DNA from: Gigantopelta aegis
Lineage: Eukaryota > Mollusca > Gastropoda > Neomphalida > Peltospiridae
Assembly: GCF_016097555.1 (NCBI RefSeq)
Contig: NC_054709.1
Location: forward strand, 28,705,973 to 28,769,972
DNA: 64,000 nucleotides
Direction of reading: 5' to 3'
The notes beneath the pieces were generated by a model, which made no database searches, was not told the DNA's origin, and saw only the letters and a program-made list of their open reading frames with translations. Made by a program: the position numbers and the translations under genes. Positions within the stretch are counted from its first letter, which is position 1. Every line of letters begins with the position of its first letter. This document shows positions 1-13,800 of this stretch, in pieces.

Positions 1-405
1 GTGAAATTGATGAACTCACACGATGCGTTGCACAAAGACAGTGAACTTGCCAGCTTCAAAGCCTCGCATAATGTCAAACAGTGTTCGCCTCAAATGAAAG
101 CCCCAAATTCTGTCTGTCATCCACTAAAGACATTTTTCTACTAGTAAACAGGGGCGGATTATGCTTTAGGTAAAGGGGGGGGGGGGGGGGGGGGTGGGGG
201 GGGGTTGTAAATGTTTATAATGTGAAATCATAAATTTTACGTGGATATCAATTTAGATCTACGTGGTGGGGTTGTTATTTTAGCCGGGGGGGGGATGATT
301 TTTTTGCGGATGATTTTTTTGTTCATACCTAGATGAACATAAAGTAATAACAGACAATACTTATAATTAAATTTGAAACATACTGAGTAATAATAACATT
401 AAAAG

Positions 406-439
<34 letters not shown>

Positions 440-769
440 AAAGGAAAATAAATCAAAACAAGGGTGTGGAGTTTCAAATCTCAAACTGGTTAAATAGTTA
501 ATAGTATATTTTTCAAGCGAGTAAATGTTTCTCTTCGTTGAAACCTTGACAGCCGTATCTTCTGTCGAGACATCGAAATAAGCTGAGTGACTTGTATCAC
601 ATTTGTAGGTTACCATAAAATATGGTAAAGCATCCACAGATTATAATAAAATATAGTAAAGCATCAACAGATTACAATAAAATATGGAAAAACATTTACA
701 GATTACAATAAAATACGGGCCTACATTTTAATTTTAACTTATTTTCGTGATTATATCCAATTAAGGTTC
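1..769. other. Non-coding spacer past the UPP 3' end
   Basis: AT-rich with a long G run (177-203) and an (AT)n tract. A 40-bp phrase 'atttacagattacaataaaatat' repeats about three times at 636-720. No gene seen. Confidence 0.6.
408..437 (+). repeat. (AT)n microsatellite
   Basis: About 15 AT dinucleotides. Confidence 0.9.
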
Positions 770-1310
770 AAGCATGCTGTCCTGGGCACACAACTCAGCT
801 ATCTGGGCTGTCTGTCCAGGACAGTGGGTTAGTTGTTAGTGGTTAGTGAGAGAGAAGAGGGTGTAGTGGTCTTACACCTACCCATTGAGTCGTTAAAACT
901 CGCTCTGGGTGGGAGCTGGTACCGGGCTGCGAATCCTGTACCTACCAGGCTCATGTCCAACTGCTTAACCACGGCACCACTGAGGCCACACTGGGTTGTT
1001 AAAACTTGCTCTGGGTGGGAGCCGGTACTGGGCTGCAAACCCAGTACCTACCAGTCTTATATCCGATTGTTTAACCACGACACTACCGAAGCCACATTGA
1101 GTTGCTAAGCTCTGGGTGGGAGCCGGTACTGGGCTGCGAACCCAGTACCTACCAGTCTTATATCCGATTGTTTAACCACGACACTACCGAAGTCACATTG
1201 AGTTGCTAAGCTCTGGGTGGAAGCCGGTACTGGGCTGCGAACCCAGTACCTACCAGCCATATGTCCAATTGCTTAACCACGACACCACTGAAGCCCATAT
1301 GGGCCTATTA
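770..1310 (-). repeat. SINE (CCTGGACAGACAG type) with tandemly repeated head
   Basis: Tail 'ggttcaagcatgctgtcctgg', body 'gttagtgagagagaagagg', then the head segment 'ggtgggagccggtactgggctg...aaccacgacac' repeated about four times at ~90-120 bp. Confidence 0.75.
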
Positions 1311-1514
1311 ATTTATGAAGATTACTGTTCTCCTCATTTTTTTTATTATTAAAAGGCTTTGTCATTCATTCCACTATTCTCATTATACAGATACTTGTAT
1401 ACAGTATCTTATGTTAGAATAAACCAAATTTGACGAAACTGCTCTTAAGTTCATAATCACTGTATGTAGTTAAGATGATCTTAGAGCTATGATTGCTTCG
1501 TAAAACAGGGACCT

Positions 1515-1624
1515 GGGCCCCGTTCCACAAAGCGATTTTAACCCTAAGATCACCTTAAGAGCATAGCTACCATATGCACTTAAGGTGATCTTAGGGCCAC
1601 AATCGCTTCATGGAACGGGGCCCT
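1515..1624. repeat. Single foldback repeat unit (GGGCCCCGTTCCAC type)
   Basis: GGGCCCCGTTCCACAAAGCG at the left and its near inverse CGCTTCATGGAACGGGGCCC at the right, with inverted inner words CTTAAGGTGATCTTAG. The same unit is arrayed at 49055-49976. Confidence 0.8.
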
Positions 1625-1746
1625 GGTAACCTAAGAGATCGTTCTTAGCTTATTTCAATGCCTGAAGTTGCTGTCCAGTTTCATTCATTCAGTCTTGAAT
1701 TGTCAACCAGTTTTTTGTTTGGTCTCTCGCTGCCGGTGGATTTCAT

Positions 1747-1886
1747 TTAGTGTATACCTAGCTTCTTTCTGATGTATCTGGCGACTAGAATCTGTGGCCT
1801 CGACTGCCAATCTTCCATAATGTCGTGTGGTGTAGAGATTTGGTCGCCCTCCAGTCGGTCTAATAATGCTACGCAAATGACAGCTC
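1747..1886 (-). CDS. UPP1/2: UPP coding exon 8 (C-terminus and stop)
   Basis: Encodes [20 protein letters not shown] and then [25 protein letters not shown] and TAA. Strong match to the conserved C-terminus VxxLLxRLxxDQI...QxRPQxLxxxxIxxxLG. Acceptor TTTTAG. Confidence 0.96.
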
Positions 1887-4800
1887 CTAAAACACAAACA
1901 ATACAGTAAATTAAAAAAATACACGTATAGTGTAACTCCTCTAAACCGGACACCCTCGAGACCAAGTAAAAAGTCTGGTTTTAGAGGTATCCGGTTTAGA
2001 GAGGTTCCCTTCTGTATAAATATTTAAAAAGGGACCATGAAAAATGTCTGGTTTTGAGCGAATTCTGGTTTACAGAGGGTCCGGTTTTGAGAGGTTTCAC
2101 TATATTTGGAAGGAAGGAAGGAAATGTTTTATTTAACGACACACTCAACACGTTTTAATTACAGTTATATGGCGTTGGACATGTGGTTAAGGACCACACA
2201 GATATTGAGGGAGGAAATGCAACACACTCAACATGTTTTAATTACAGTTGGACATGTGGACCACACAGATATTGAGGGAGGAAATGTTTTATTTAACGAC
2301 ACACTCAACACGTTTTAATTACAGTTATATGGCGTTGGACATGTGGTTAATGACCACACAGATATTGAGGGAGGAAATGTTTTATTTAACAACACACTCA
2401 ACACGTTTTAATTACAGTTATATGACGTTGGACATGTGGTTAAGGACCACACAGATATTGAGGGAGGAAATGTTTTATTTAACCACACACTCAACACGTT
2501 TTAATTACAGTTATATGGCGTCGGACATGTGGTTAAGGACCACACAGATATTGAGGGAGGAAATGTTTTATTTAACGACACACTCAACACATTTTAATTA
2601 CGGTTATATGGCATCGGACATGTGGTTAAGGATCACACAGATATAGAGGGAGGAAATCCACTGTCGCTACTTCACATGCTACTCTTTTATATGCACCATC
2701 CCACAGACAGGGTAGTATGTATGCCACAGCTGAAGCGAGAAATAGCCACATGTATTAGGACAACAAAACAGTTTTATTTTAGATAACTTCTCTTAACAGG
2801 CACAACAGAATGCAGAAGCAAGTAAGCATTTGGGGGGAGGGGGCTGACTGAGATTGAGCTCAAAGGAAAGTTTCTTGGAGGGTTCATGAATATGCTCCCC
2901 TGTAACATTTTGAAAATTAGATGTCATGAAATGGAATTTCTTGCATTCTACAAGTAAAATTAATCTCTGCCTGAGGATTTACTACCAATAATATTTTTTA
3001 TTCGGTATTATAGCCCCCACCAGCCCTCCCTGCTCTGCCTTGCCTGCTTAACGTTTTTTCTTTCTCTGTTATAGGGCCTACTGAAAATCATAAAATATTA
3101 GCGATCTTAAAATCAAAATCAAAACATCAAAATAAGTGGCGCATTAGTGGCCTAAAACTGCAGTAAGGTCATCAAATCAGAACAAAATAATTAAGAATAA
3201 GCTTAAGTTGGATGATCTGCTAAAATAATATTTGTCATCAATTTTGATGTTATGGACAACTTAAATTTAGTAGAAAATTGCAATAATGTTTATTTGTTGT
3301 CGTTTGCTATCCTTTTGATTTAAACAATAGCATGTAACCATTGTTTTGGGATGGGTAAAAAAACTAATCAGAGACATCGGCATATGGGCTCACATTTTTG
3401 TAGGGGGTAGGCTGAACTTTGCCTAAATTAAATGAAAATATCCAAATCTGGATAACAATATTTATTTTACTACCAAACAGCTATATAGGGTTGCAAATGA
3501 ATCACCAAATATTTTTATATGGATTACATCTAATACAGAATGATGGAAATACACATGTACATGATAAAAAGATAACAGGTTAGCACATTTTACCCAAATA
3601 TATGTATCATTTTTACCTGAATTTCTGGTTTTAAAAAGTTTGTTTTATTTAACGACGCCACTAGAGAACATTGATTTTTTTATCTTATCATCAGCTATTG
3701 GACGTCAAACATATGGTCATTCTGACACTGTTTTTTAGAGGAAACCTGCTGTCGCCATATAGGCTACTCTTTATATGACAGGCAGCAAGGGATCTTTTAT
3801 TTGTGCTTCCCATAGGCAGGATAGCACAAACCACAGCCTTTGTTGAACCAGTTATGGATCACTGGTCGGTGCAAGTGGTTTACACCTACCCACTGAGCCT
3901 TGCAGAGCACTCACTCAGGGTTTGGAGTCGGTATTAAAAATCCCATGCCTCAACTGGGATCCGAACCCAGTACCTACCAGCCTGTAGACCGATGGCCTAA
4001 CCACGATGCCACCGAGGCCGGTAAAATTTCAGGTTTTGCTCCAGCACTAGAAGAACAGTTGCCCCCCCCCCCCCCCCCCACCCCACCCTCCATCTTGTAT
4101 GCTTATGATCAGAGAATGAGTCCCCTGAGGGGATTAGATCCTTTAGACCCAAGCACCTCAAGTGAGTGCATTATCAAATGAGCTGGATCCCACTATGTGA
4201 ACATCTTTTTTCATACCATGGAATTTACTACAAGTTATTTATTTCTGAACCGACTGATTTGTAAATTGCACACAAAACTAGTATTTTTGTGTTATTTCCA
4301 AAACACTTTTAATTTTCATCTTAAGTCAAACCAAACTGATGTTATTTACAAAAATAATTTTTATAGAATGATGGGACAGACTATAGGCATACTTCAAGTT
4401 TTACATTATAGCCACGAGAGAAAAGCACATGTCACAGTTCCCATGTAATATGGGCCTACAGGCCTAATTTATGCAGATTACAATTTTCATCATTTAAATA
4501 ATTAAAGGACTTTAGAAAATTATATTAGCATATTGATTAATTAATCACTGGCTATTGAATGTCAAACATTTGGTCATTCTGACACATAGTTATCAGAGGA
4601 AACCTGCTACATTTTTCCTTAATGCACCAAGGGATCTTTTTATATGCACTTTCCCACAGACAGGAAAGTACATACCACGGCCTTTGACCAGTTGTGGTGC
4701 ACTGGTTGGAATGAGAAAAAACCACAATCAGTTGAATGGATCCACCGAGTTGGTTTGATCCTGTAACACAAGCACCTCAAGTGAGCACTCAACCGACTTA

Positions 4801-7800
4801 GTTAAATCCCACCCCCTCCACCACGAGGGATTGATCTTGCTATCCATCACACCTGAAGTGAGCACTCAACCGACTTAGTTAAATCCCACTCCCTCCACCA
4901 CGAGGGATTGATCTTGCTATCCATCACACCTGAAGTGAGCACTCAACCGACTTAGTTAAATCCCACTCCCTCCACCACGAGGGATTGATCTTGCTATCCA
5001 TCACACCTGAAGTGAGCACTCAACCGACTTAGTTAAATCCCACTCCCCTCCACCACGAGGGATTGATCTTGCTATCCATCACACCTGAAGTGAGCACTCA
5101 ACCGACTTAGTTAAATCCCACTCCCCTCCACCACGAGGGATTGATCTTGCTATCCATCACACCTGAAGTGAGCACTCAACCGACTTAGTTAAATCCCACT
5201 CCCTCCATCACGAGGGATTGATCTTGCTATCCATCACACCTGAAGTGAGCACTCAACCGACTTAGTTAAATCCCACTCCCTCCACCACGAGGGATTGATC
5301 TTGCTATCCATCACACCTGAAGTGAGCACTCAACCGACTTAGTTAAATCCCACTCCCTCCACCACGAGGGATTGATCTTGCTATCCATCACACCTCAAGC
5401 AATCCCTGTACCCACATACCTCTTATATTTGCACGGTGACAGTATGAAGCAAAGCACAGCGATTCCATCTCAATGTTACGAACGCCCTTTTCATGGATCC
5501 GTCTGAGAAACATCATCTTGTCCTCCTTGGTGTAATCACAGAATGCTCCATCAAGTCTGGCCTGGCCTGAAAAGAAAAACACAGAACAAAATTAAGTTAA
5601 AAAAAGAGGAGAAAACGTGTACCAGACTACTAGCCGTAAGGGGTGGGGAGTGCACTTGTTTTGAGGACAGGTAATGTGAAAAGAAAAATATTTTGTTTAA
5701 CGACATCACTGCAAGAGTTTTTAAGGTGCTGAAATTTTCAGTATCAAAAGAGCGTTAAAGTTTGTTTTGTTTAACGACACCACTAGATCACATTGATTTA
5801 TTAATAATCAGCTATTGGATATCAAACATTTGGTAATTTTGACATATTCTTAGAGGAATCCCGCTACATTTTTTCCATTAGTAGTAAAGGATCTTTTATA
5901 TGCACCATCCCACAGACAGGGTAGCACATACCACAGCCTTTGATATACCAGTCGTGGAGCACTAGCTGGAATGAAAAATAGCCCAATGGGCCCACTGACA
6001 GAGATCAATCCCAAACCAACAGCACATCAAGCGAGCACTATATCACTGGGCTACATTCCGCCCCAAATTAATAATTGTTAACTTAATGTCCAACATTTGG
6101 TAATTCTGACATTTAGTCTTAGAAGAAACCTGCTACTTTTTTCCATTATACGCTAAGAATCTTTATATACACATTCAGACAAACAGGACAGCACATACCA
6201 TGACCTTGATTATACTATTCGCTGTGATACAAAAAGAACTCTAAAGGGTCCACGTAGAAATCAAATGTGACCATGGAATGTTCAGCCCATATCCTTGTTT
6301 TTTTTACTACTAGGTGAATAGGCAAGTTGACATACATAAAGATAAATAGTGTATTAACTAATTCATTAAAGCTAATAAAATGTTCAGCCCATATCCTTGT
6401 TTTTTTTACTACTAGGTGAATAGGCAAGTTGACATACATAAAGATAAATAGTGTATTAACTAATTCATTAAAGCTAATAAAATGTTCAGCCCATATCCTT
6501 GGGTTTTTTTACTACTAGGTGAATAGGCAAGTTGACATACATAAAGATAAATAGTGTATTAACTAATTCATTAAAGCTAATAAAATGTTCAGCCCATATC
6601 CTTGTTTTTTTTTACTACTAGGTGAATAGGCAAGTTGACATACATAAAGATAAATAGTGTATTAACTAATTCATTAAAGCTAATAAAATTTATTTTCTGT
6701 AAATTACATACCGGTATATATAATAAAATTAGAGAATCAAATTTATATCTCAAAATGCTCATCTGGTGTAAATAGATACTATTAAAGTTAAAGTTTGTTT
6801 CGTTTAACGACACCACTAGAGCACATTGATTTAATAATCATCGGCTATTGGATGTGAATCATTTGGTAATTTTGACATATAGTCTTGGAGAGGAAACCCG
6901 CTACATTTTTCCTAATGACAAAAAAAATCAGTTGAATGGAAGTTTGTTTTGTTTAATGACACCACTGGAGCGCATTGATTAATTAATCATCAGCTATTGG
7001 ATGTCAAACATTTGGTCATTCTGACTTGTAGTCAACAGAGGAAATCTGCTACATTTGCAGCAAGGGATCTTTTATATGCACTTTCCCACAGACAGGAAAA
7101 CACATACCATGGCCTTTGTCCAGTTGTGGTGCACTGGTTGGAATGAGAAAAACCCCAATCAGCTGAATGGATCCACTGAGGTAGCCCATGAAGTGGCGAC
7201 AGCAGGTTTCCTCTTTCAATATCTGTGTGGTCCTTAACCATGTGTCTGACGCCATATAACCGTAAATAAAATGTGTTGAGTGTGTCGTTAAATAAAACAT
7301 TTCTTTCTTTCTTTCTTTCCATATGTCCGATGCCATACATCTGTCAAATAAAATGTGTTGAGTGCATCATTAAATAAAACATTTCTTTCTTTCTTTCTTT
7401 CCATATGTCCGATGCCATACATCTGTCAAATAAAATGTGTTGAGTGCGTCATTAAATAAAACATTTCTTTCTTTCTTTCTTTCCATATGTCCGATGCCAT
7501 ACATCTGTAAAATGAAATGTGTTAAGTGATTAAATAAAACATTTCTTTCTTTCTTTCTTTCCATATGTCCGATGCCATACATCTGTCAAATAAAATGTGT
7601 TGAGTGCATCATTAAATAAAACATTTCTTTCTTTCTTTCTTTCCATATGTCCGATGCCATACATCTGTCAAATAAAATGTGTTGAGTGCGTCATTAAATA
7701 AAACATTTCTTTCTTTCTTTCTTTCTTTCTTTCCATATGTCCGATGCCATACATCTGTCAAATAAAATGTGTTGAGTGCATCATTAAATAAAACATTTCT

Positions 7801-10800
7801 TTCTTTCTTTCTTTCCATATGTCCGATGCCATACATCTGTCAAATAAAATGTGTTGAGTGCGTCATTAAATAAAACATTTCTTTCTTTCTTTCTTTCCAT
7901 ATGTCCGATGCCATACATCTGTAAAATGAAATGTGTTAAGTGATTAAATAAAACATTTCTTTCTTTCTTTCTTTCCATATGTCCGATGCCATACATCTGT
8001 CAAATGAAATGTGTTGAGTGCATCATTAAATAAAACATTTCTTTCTTTCTTTCTTTCCATATGTCCGATGCCATACATCTGTCAAATAAAATGTGTTGAG
8101 TGCGTCATTAAATAAAACATTTCTTTCTTTCTTTCTTTCCATATGTCCGATGCCATACATCTGTCAAATAAAATGTGTTGAGTGCGTCATTAAATAAAAC
8201 ATTTCTTTCTTTCTTTCTTTCTTTCTTTCCATATGTCTGATGCCATACATCTGTCAAATAAAATGTGTTGAGTGCATCATTAAATAAAACATTTCTTTCT
8301 TTCTTTCTTTCCATATGTCCGATGCCATACATCTGTCAAATAAAATGTGTTGAGTGCGTCATTAAATAAAACATTTCTTTCTTTCTTTCTTTCCATATGT
8401 CCGATGCCATACATCTGTCAAATAAAATGTGTTGAGTGCGTCATTAAATAAAACATTTCTTTCTTTCTTTCTTTCTTTCTTTCCATATGTCTGATGCCAT
8501 ACATCTGTCAAATAAAATGTGTTGAGTGCATCATTAAATAAAACATTTCTTTCTTTCTTTCTTTCCATATGTCCGATGCCATACATCTGTCAAATAAAAT
8601 GTGTTGAGTGCGTCATTAAATAAAACATTTCTTTCTTTCTTTCTTTCCATATGTCCGATGCCATACATCTGTCAAATAAAATGTGTTGAGTGCGTCATTA
8701 AATAAAACATTTCTTTCTTTCTTTCTTTCCATATGTCCGATGCCATACATCTGTCAAATAAAATGTGTTGAGTGCATCATTAAATAAAACATTTCTTTCT
8801 TTCTTTCTTTCCATATGTCCGATGCCATACATCTGTCAAATAAAATGTGTTGAGTGCATCATTAAATAAAACATTTCTTTCTTTCTTTCTTTCCATATGT
8901 CCGATGCCATACATCTGTCAAATAAAATGTGTTGAGTGCGTCATTAAATAAAACATTTCTTTCTTTCTTTCTTTCCATATGTCCGATGCCATACATCTGT
9001 CAAATAAAATGTGTTGAGTGCGTCATTAAATAAAACATTTCTTTCTTTCTTTCTTTCCATATGTCCGATGCCATACATCTGTCAAATAAAATGTGTTGAG
9101 TGCATCATTAAATAAAACATTTCTTTCTTTCTTTCTTTCCATATGTCCGATGCCATACATCTGTCAAATAAAATGTGTTGAGTGCATCATTAAATAAAAC
9201 ATTTCTTTCTTTCTTTCTTTCCATATGTCCGATGCCATACATCTGTCAAATAAAATGTGTTGAGTGCGTCATTAAATAAAACATTCCTTTCTTTTAAGAG
9301 AGGTTTATGAATTAGGCCTACCTTCATAGAAGTCGTGTGTGCACATCGTTTTGCCGACAATAGTTTGGAAGTGATCATTCTTCTCGGCGAGAGAATACAG
9401 TTCCTGAACGATGTCCTGATCTAGAAACGATGGGAGGTGGATCATCATTCCCATTGTCGCCTGAAAACAGAAGAAAGGAAGGTCTGATTTTAAAGAAAAT
9501 GAAAGGAAAGTTCTGCACATTTTAAACTAACCGACGCATTCATTTATTTTAAACCGGCCTCAGTGGCGTCGTGGTTAGGCCATCGGTCTACAGGCTGGTA
9601 GGTACTGGGTTCGGATCCCAGTCGAGGCATGGGATTTTTAATCCAGATACCGACTCCAAACCCTTAGTGAGTGCTCCGCAAGGCTCAATGGGTAGGTGTA
9701 AACCACTTGCAACGACCAGTGATCCATAACTGGTTCAACAAAGGCCATGGTTTGTGCTATCCTGCCTGTAGGAAGCACAAATAAAAGATCCCTTGCTGCT
9801 AATCGGAAAGAGTAGCCCATGTAGTGGTGACAGCGGGTTTCCTCTCAAGATCTGACGCCATATAACCATAAATAAAATGTGTTGAGTGTGTCATTAAATA
9901 AAACATTTCTTTCATTTATTTTAAAGAAGGACCCTCCCCCTCAGTGTGAACATTGTCAGTGTACACTGACTGTACGTACTGTACTGAGTGTGATCATCTC
10001 AAGCCGACGAGAAATGATATATTTGGCAACAGAAATGTTTTGGAATCTTTTAAATTCCACCCAGAATTAATTGTAAAGTTTTAAAAACACTTTGACTTCT
10101 ATACAAAGTTTTAAAATGTACGTACCTTGATTTTATGTATTGTATTATACTTTTCCCCCACAGCTCCTTACACTGTGGTTTTACATGAATATATATAAAT
10201 AATATTTCCATATACTTACCATTTGTGACACCCAATAGCCGATAAGTATTTTTGTGCTGGGGTGTCGTTAAACAAACATTCATTCATTCATTCTAACTGC
10301 CACTACATATGTCAGTCTAATTAACAGCTGCTTGTTGTAAAACAATGTCATACAAGACACAAACTGAATATACTTTATTATCAAAAGGTAGTACTAACCC
10401 AACTTTTGATAGAAAAGTGAACAGCACTAATCCTGTGATTGATGATAAATGTGAGTGTGTTGGTTGTAAAAAAAAGACAGTTTCATGTGGGCAAAAAATT
10501 TATGCAATTTTATTTCATCTAGTACCACTGTGTCAAGTAGCCTTGTGCTTGAAACATGTATGGGGTACCTGTTAAAAAAAGTACTCGTTATCTCAGAAAT
10601 GAGCAGCTTGACCCCAATTTTTTCTGATTTGCTTTAAGGGTGAGGGGTGGTAGCATTTATATCTGTGGCGTTTATGTGCTTGATACGCTGCAGGTAGGAG
10701 TTTTAGCCACATATGTTATTATTGTCGTCTAAGGGATTTGATTTGGTGGTATACCCCCTTTAAGCACGAGATTGAAAACAAAATCTTTTGACTGAATTGC

Positions 10801-13800
10801 CAATATGTAGTTGGTGAATACATATTTAGACAGATGAAACAAACTGAAGATCGGTGAATTCTTTTGCGACCATAAATAGGGAACTCTGGGCTAGCCCTGG
10901 AATTACACTGAAAAGTGGTTCGTTTGTTCATACTTCCGTGAATGTCGCAGATGTTGACATTCAGTTCATCAATAAGAAACTCACTAGCTCCATGTATGGT
11001 CTGAGAATACCATCAACGGCTTCATCTGTTATCACAACCGAACCAGGCACCATTCCTACAGTTATAATAAAATTATGGTTATTAGTAGTGCTTTAGAAAA
11101 CGTTATCAATATAAATGATTAATGTATTGTCTCTGAGATTGAATTGTTGTTCAAAATTTCAACAGTTAAAAAAAACTTAAAGTTATTAGTAGTGCTTTAG
11201 AAAACGTTATCAATATAACTGATTAATGTATTGTCTCTGACATTAAAATTTGTTGTTCAAAATTTCAATAGTTAAAAAAAACTTAAAGTTATTAGTAGTG
11301 CTTTAGAAAACGTTATCAATATAAATGATTAATGTATTGTCTCTGAGATTAAATTGTTGTTCAAAATTTCAACAGTTAAAAAACCTTAAAGTTATTAGTA
11401 GTGCTTAACAAAACGTTATTAATTAATACAAATGATTAATCTATTTTCACTGAGAGTAAAATTTGTTGTTCACAATTCTTACAGTTAAATAAAATTAAGG
11501 TTATTAGTAGTGCTTTACAAAATGTGATCAATATAAATGATTACTGTAATACGTTGTCACTAAAATTAAAATTAGTTGTTCAGAATTCCTAAATTTATCA
11601 GTATTGGTTAACAAAATATTATCATTATAAATTATTCATCTGTTGTCATTAATATTAAAATTAGTTGTTAAGAAAATATTATCATAAATTATTAATCATC
11701 TATTGTTACAATTGAACTGCCATTTAAACAAGATTAAAGCTACTGGTTTAGAAAGTATCATCAATATAAAATATTATAATATATACATGTAGGTAGTTAT
11801 TTAGAAAATATTATCAACATAGATTACTAATCTTTTATAACTAGTGAACCAGTTAAATAATATTAAAATTTGAGGTTAAAAAATATTACCAACACAACAA
11901 TATTATATATTATTTTTAAGATTAAAATTAGTTACTTAAAAAATATTTATTTATCAATGTAAATTATTATAATCTATTATCATTAAGAATTCCAGAGCTG
12001 GGATCTAGTTCAGTCGTTAGAGCACTCAACAGGTCAGAGGGTCGAATCTCCTCAGTTAACCCATTATGTCCCTCACAACTGGTATATCAAAGGCTGTGGT
12101 ATGCAGTGTCCTGTAGCAATGCATATAAAAGATCTCTTGCTGCTAAATGAAAAATGTATTAGATTCTCTCCGAAGACTACGTATCACAATTACCAAATGC
12201 TTCACATCAAATAGCCAATGATTAATTAATCAATGTGCTCTAGTGGTGTCATTAAACAAAACAAACTTGAACTAAAATTATGATTTTCAGATGCACTGCA
12301 AAGTGATTTCTGAGAAAACAATGAAAGTAGAAGAGGTGCGTGAATGAAAAACTAATTCTGAGGGTGTTTAGTCAAGTAAACACTTATTGAAATATATCTA
12401 CATTACCTCACTAAATATTAATATAGGTGATATCAGTTATTTTGGAAACAATATTCTATTTCTGTATGATAATAACCAACAAGAGTACCGGTGGGGTACA
12501 TGATATGCCCATCAGGAGTTTGATGGAAAACCATATCTATGTTAATGAATATGTTACGGGTATGATTCAAGTCTAATTATGTGAAATATTTGCAATGGGA
12601 TGGATGAACAGTTTGTTTTGGACCAACCACCATCCCAAGTTGTTTGATGGTCCTGTATGCATCTGTATGCAAAATATGGTCTGGACAAGAATTTACTGTT
12701 ATGTGCAGTAGACCGTGAAAAATAGGTCACAGTGACCTAGTAATAGAACATAACACACCACCATCCCATGTTGTTCCTACATGTGAAGTCTGATGGTCTT
12801 GTATGCATCTGTATGCAAGATATGATCTGGACAAGGATTTACTGTTATGTGCAGTAGACCGTGAAAAATAGGTCACAGTGACCTAGTAATAGAACGTGAC
12901 ACACCACCATCCCATGTTGTTCCTACATGTGAAGTTTTATGGTCCTGTATGCATCTGTATACAAGATATGATCCAGACAAGGATTTATGTTATGTGTAGT
13001 AGTCCGTGAAAAGTAGGTCACAGTGACCTAGTAATAGTACAAGACACACCGCCATCCCAAGTTGTTCCTACATGTAAGGTTTGATGGTCCTGTATGCATC
13101 TGTAAGCAAGATATGGTCCGGACAAGAAATAGTTAACAGATGGACAATGCCATACCATACCGGTAATACGATCCATAGATGGGCGTATAAATAGTATATA
13201 AATCACTTCACTAAATTATTCGTTTTTTAAAAATCCATTAGCCATGGGATCAATGATTTTACAAATTTACTAGCCACAATTAAAAATTCACTAGCCCTGC
13301 TTTACTTTAAGTCACCTAAAGAGGGAGATAGAGCTTAAAAACACTAACATTGGGGATTGAAGTGGGTTAAGGATATTTATATTTACAAAATAGACTTAAC
13401 TGCAACATTTGACCCAAACAAAAATTCACTAGCCATCGGGCCATAGAAATAGTAATTATTTACTAGCACAACATTGAATATCACTAGCCATGGTAGTGGG
13501 GTTACCATAATCTAGAAGCCCTGAGACTGAATATTAATCAAAGTGATAAGCAGTATTACTTTGGAAACATAATTTATTCTGTTTCTGTATCCTAATTCAA
13601 TACCATTGTTTAAACGAGCAAAGGTGTCATTAAGTAAAATATTTTCCCCCAGTCTTTTGAAAATGGTTTTTTCTTTTTCTTGGTTCTACCATATATTTTG
13701 TTCTACTTTACCTAAACCGCCGCTAGTTCCAATTCTGAAAAACGTGACTCCAGAGCTACCTGCGTGATGAAGTAGTTTGACGATTTCGTGGAAAATTATC

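Larger units (their letters stand above)
12640..13125 (+). repeat. Tandem ~145-bp units with AGGTCAcagTGACCT
   Basis: Between three and four units of 'gatggtcctgtatgcatctgtatgcaa...gtccgtgaaaaataggtcacagtgacctagtaatagaac'. Located in UPP intron 4. Confidence 0.88.

Noticed and set aside
7242-9290. Regularly spaced repeats resembling a CRISPR array
   Set aside because: Units are whole SINE tails with microsatellite linkers, not short repeats with unique spacers, and the DNA is from an animal.
9554-9630. tRNA gene-like sequence with A and B boxes
   Set aside because: It is the head of a SINE; the same head recurs many times attached to SINE cores and no clean cloverleaf was seen.
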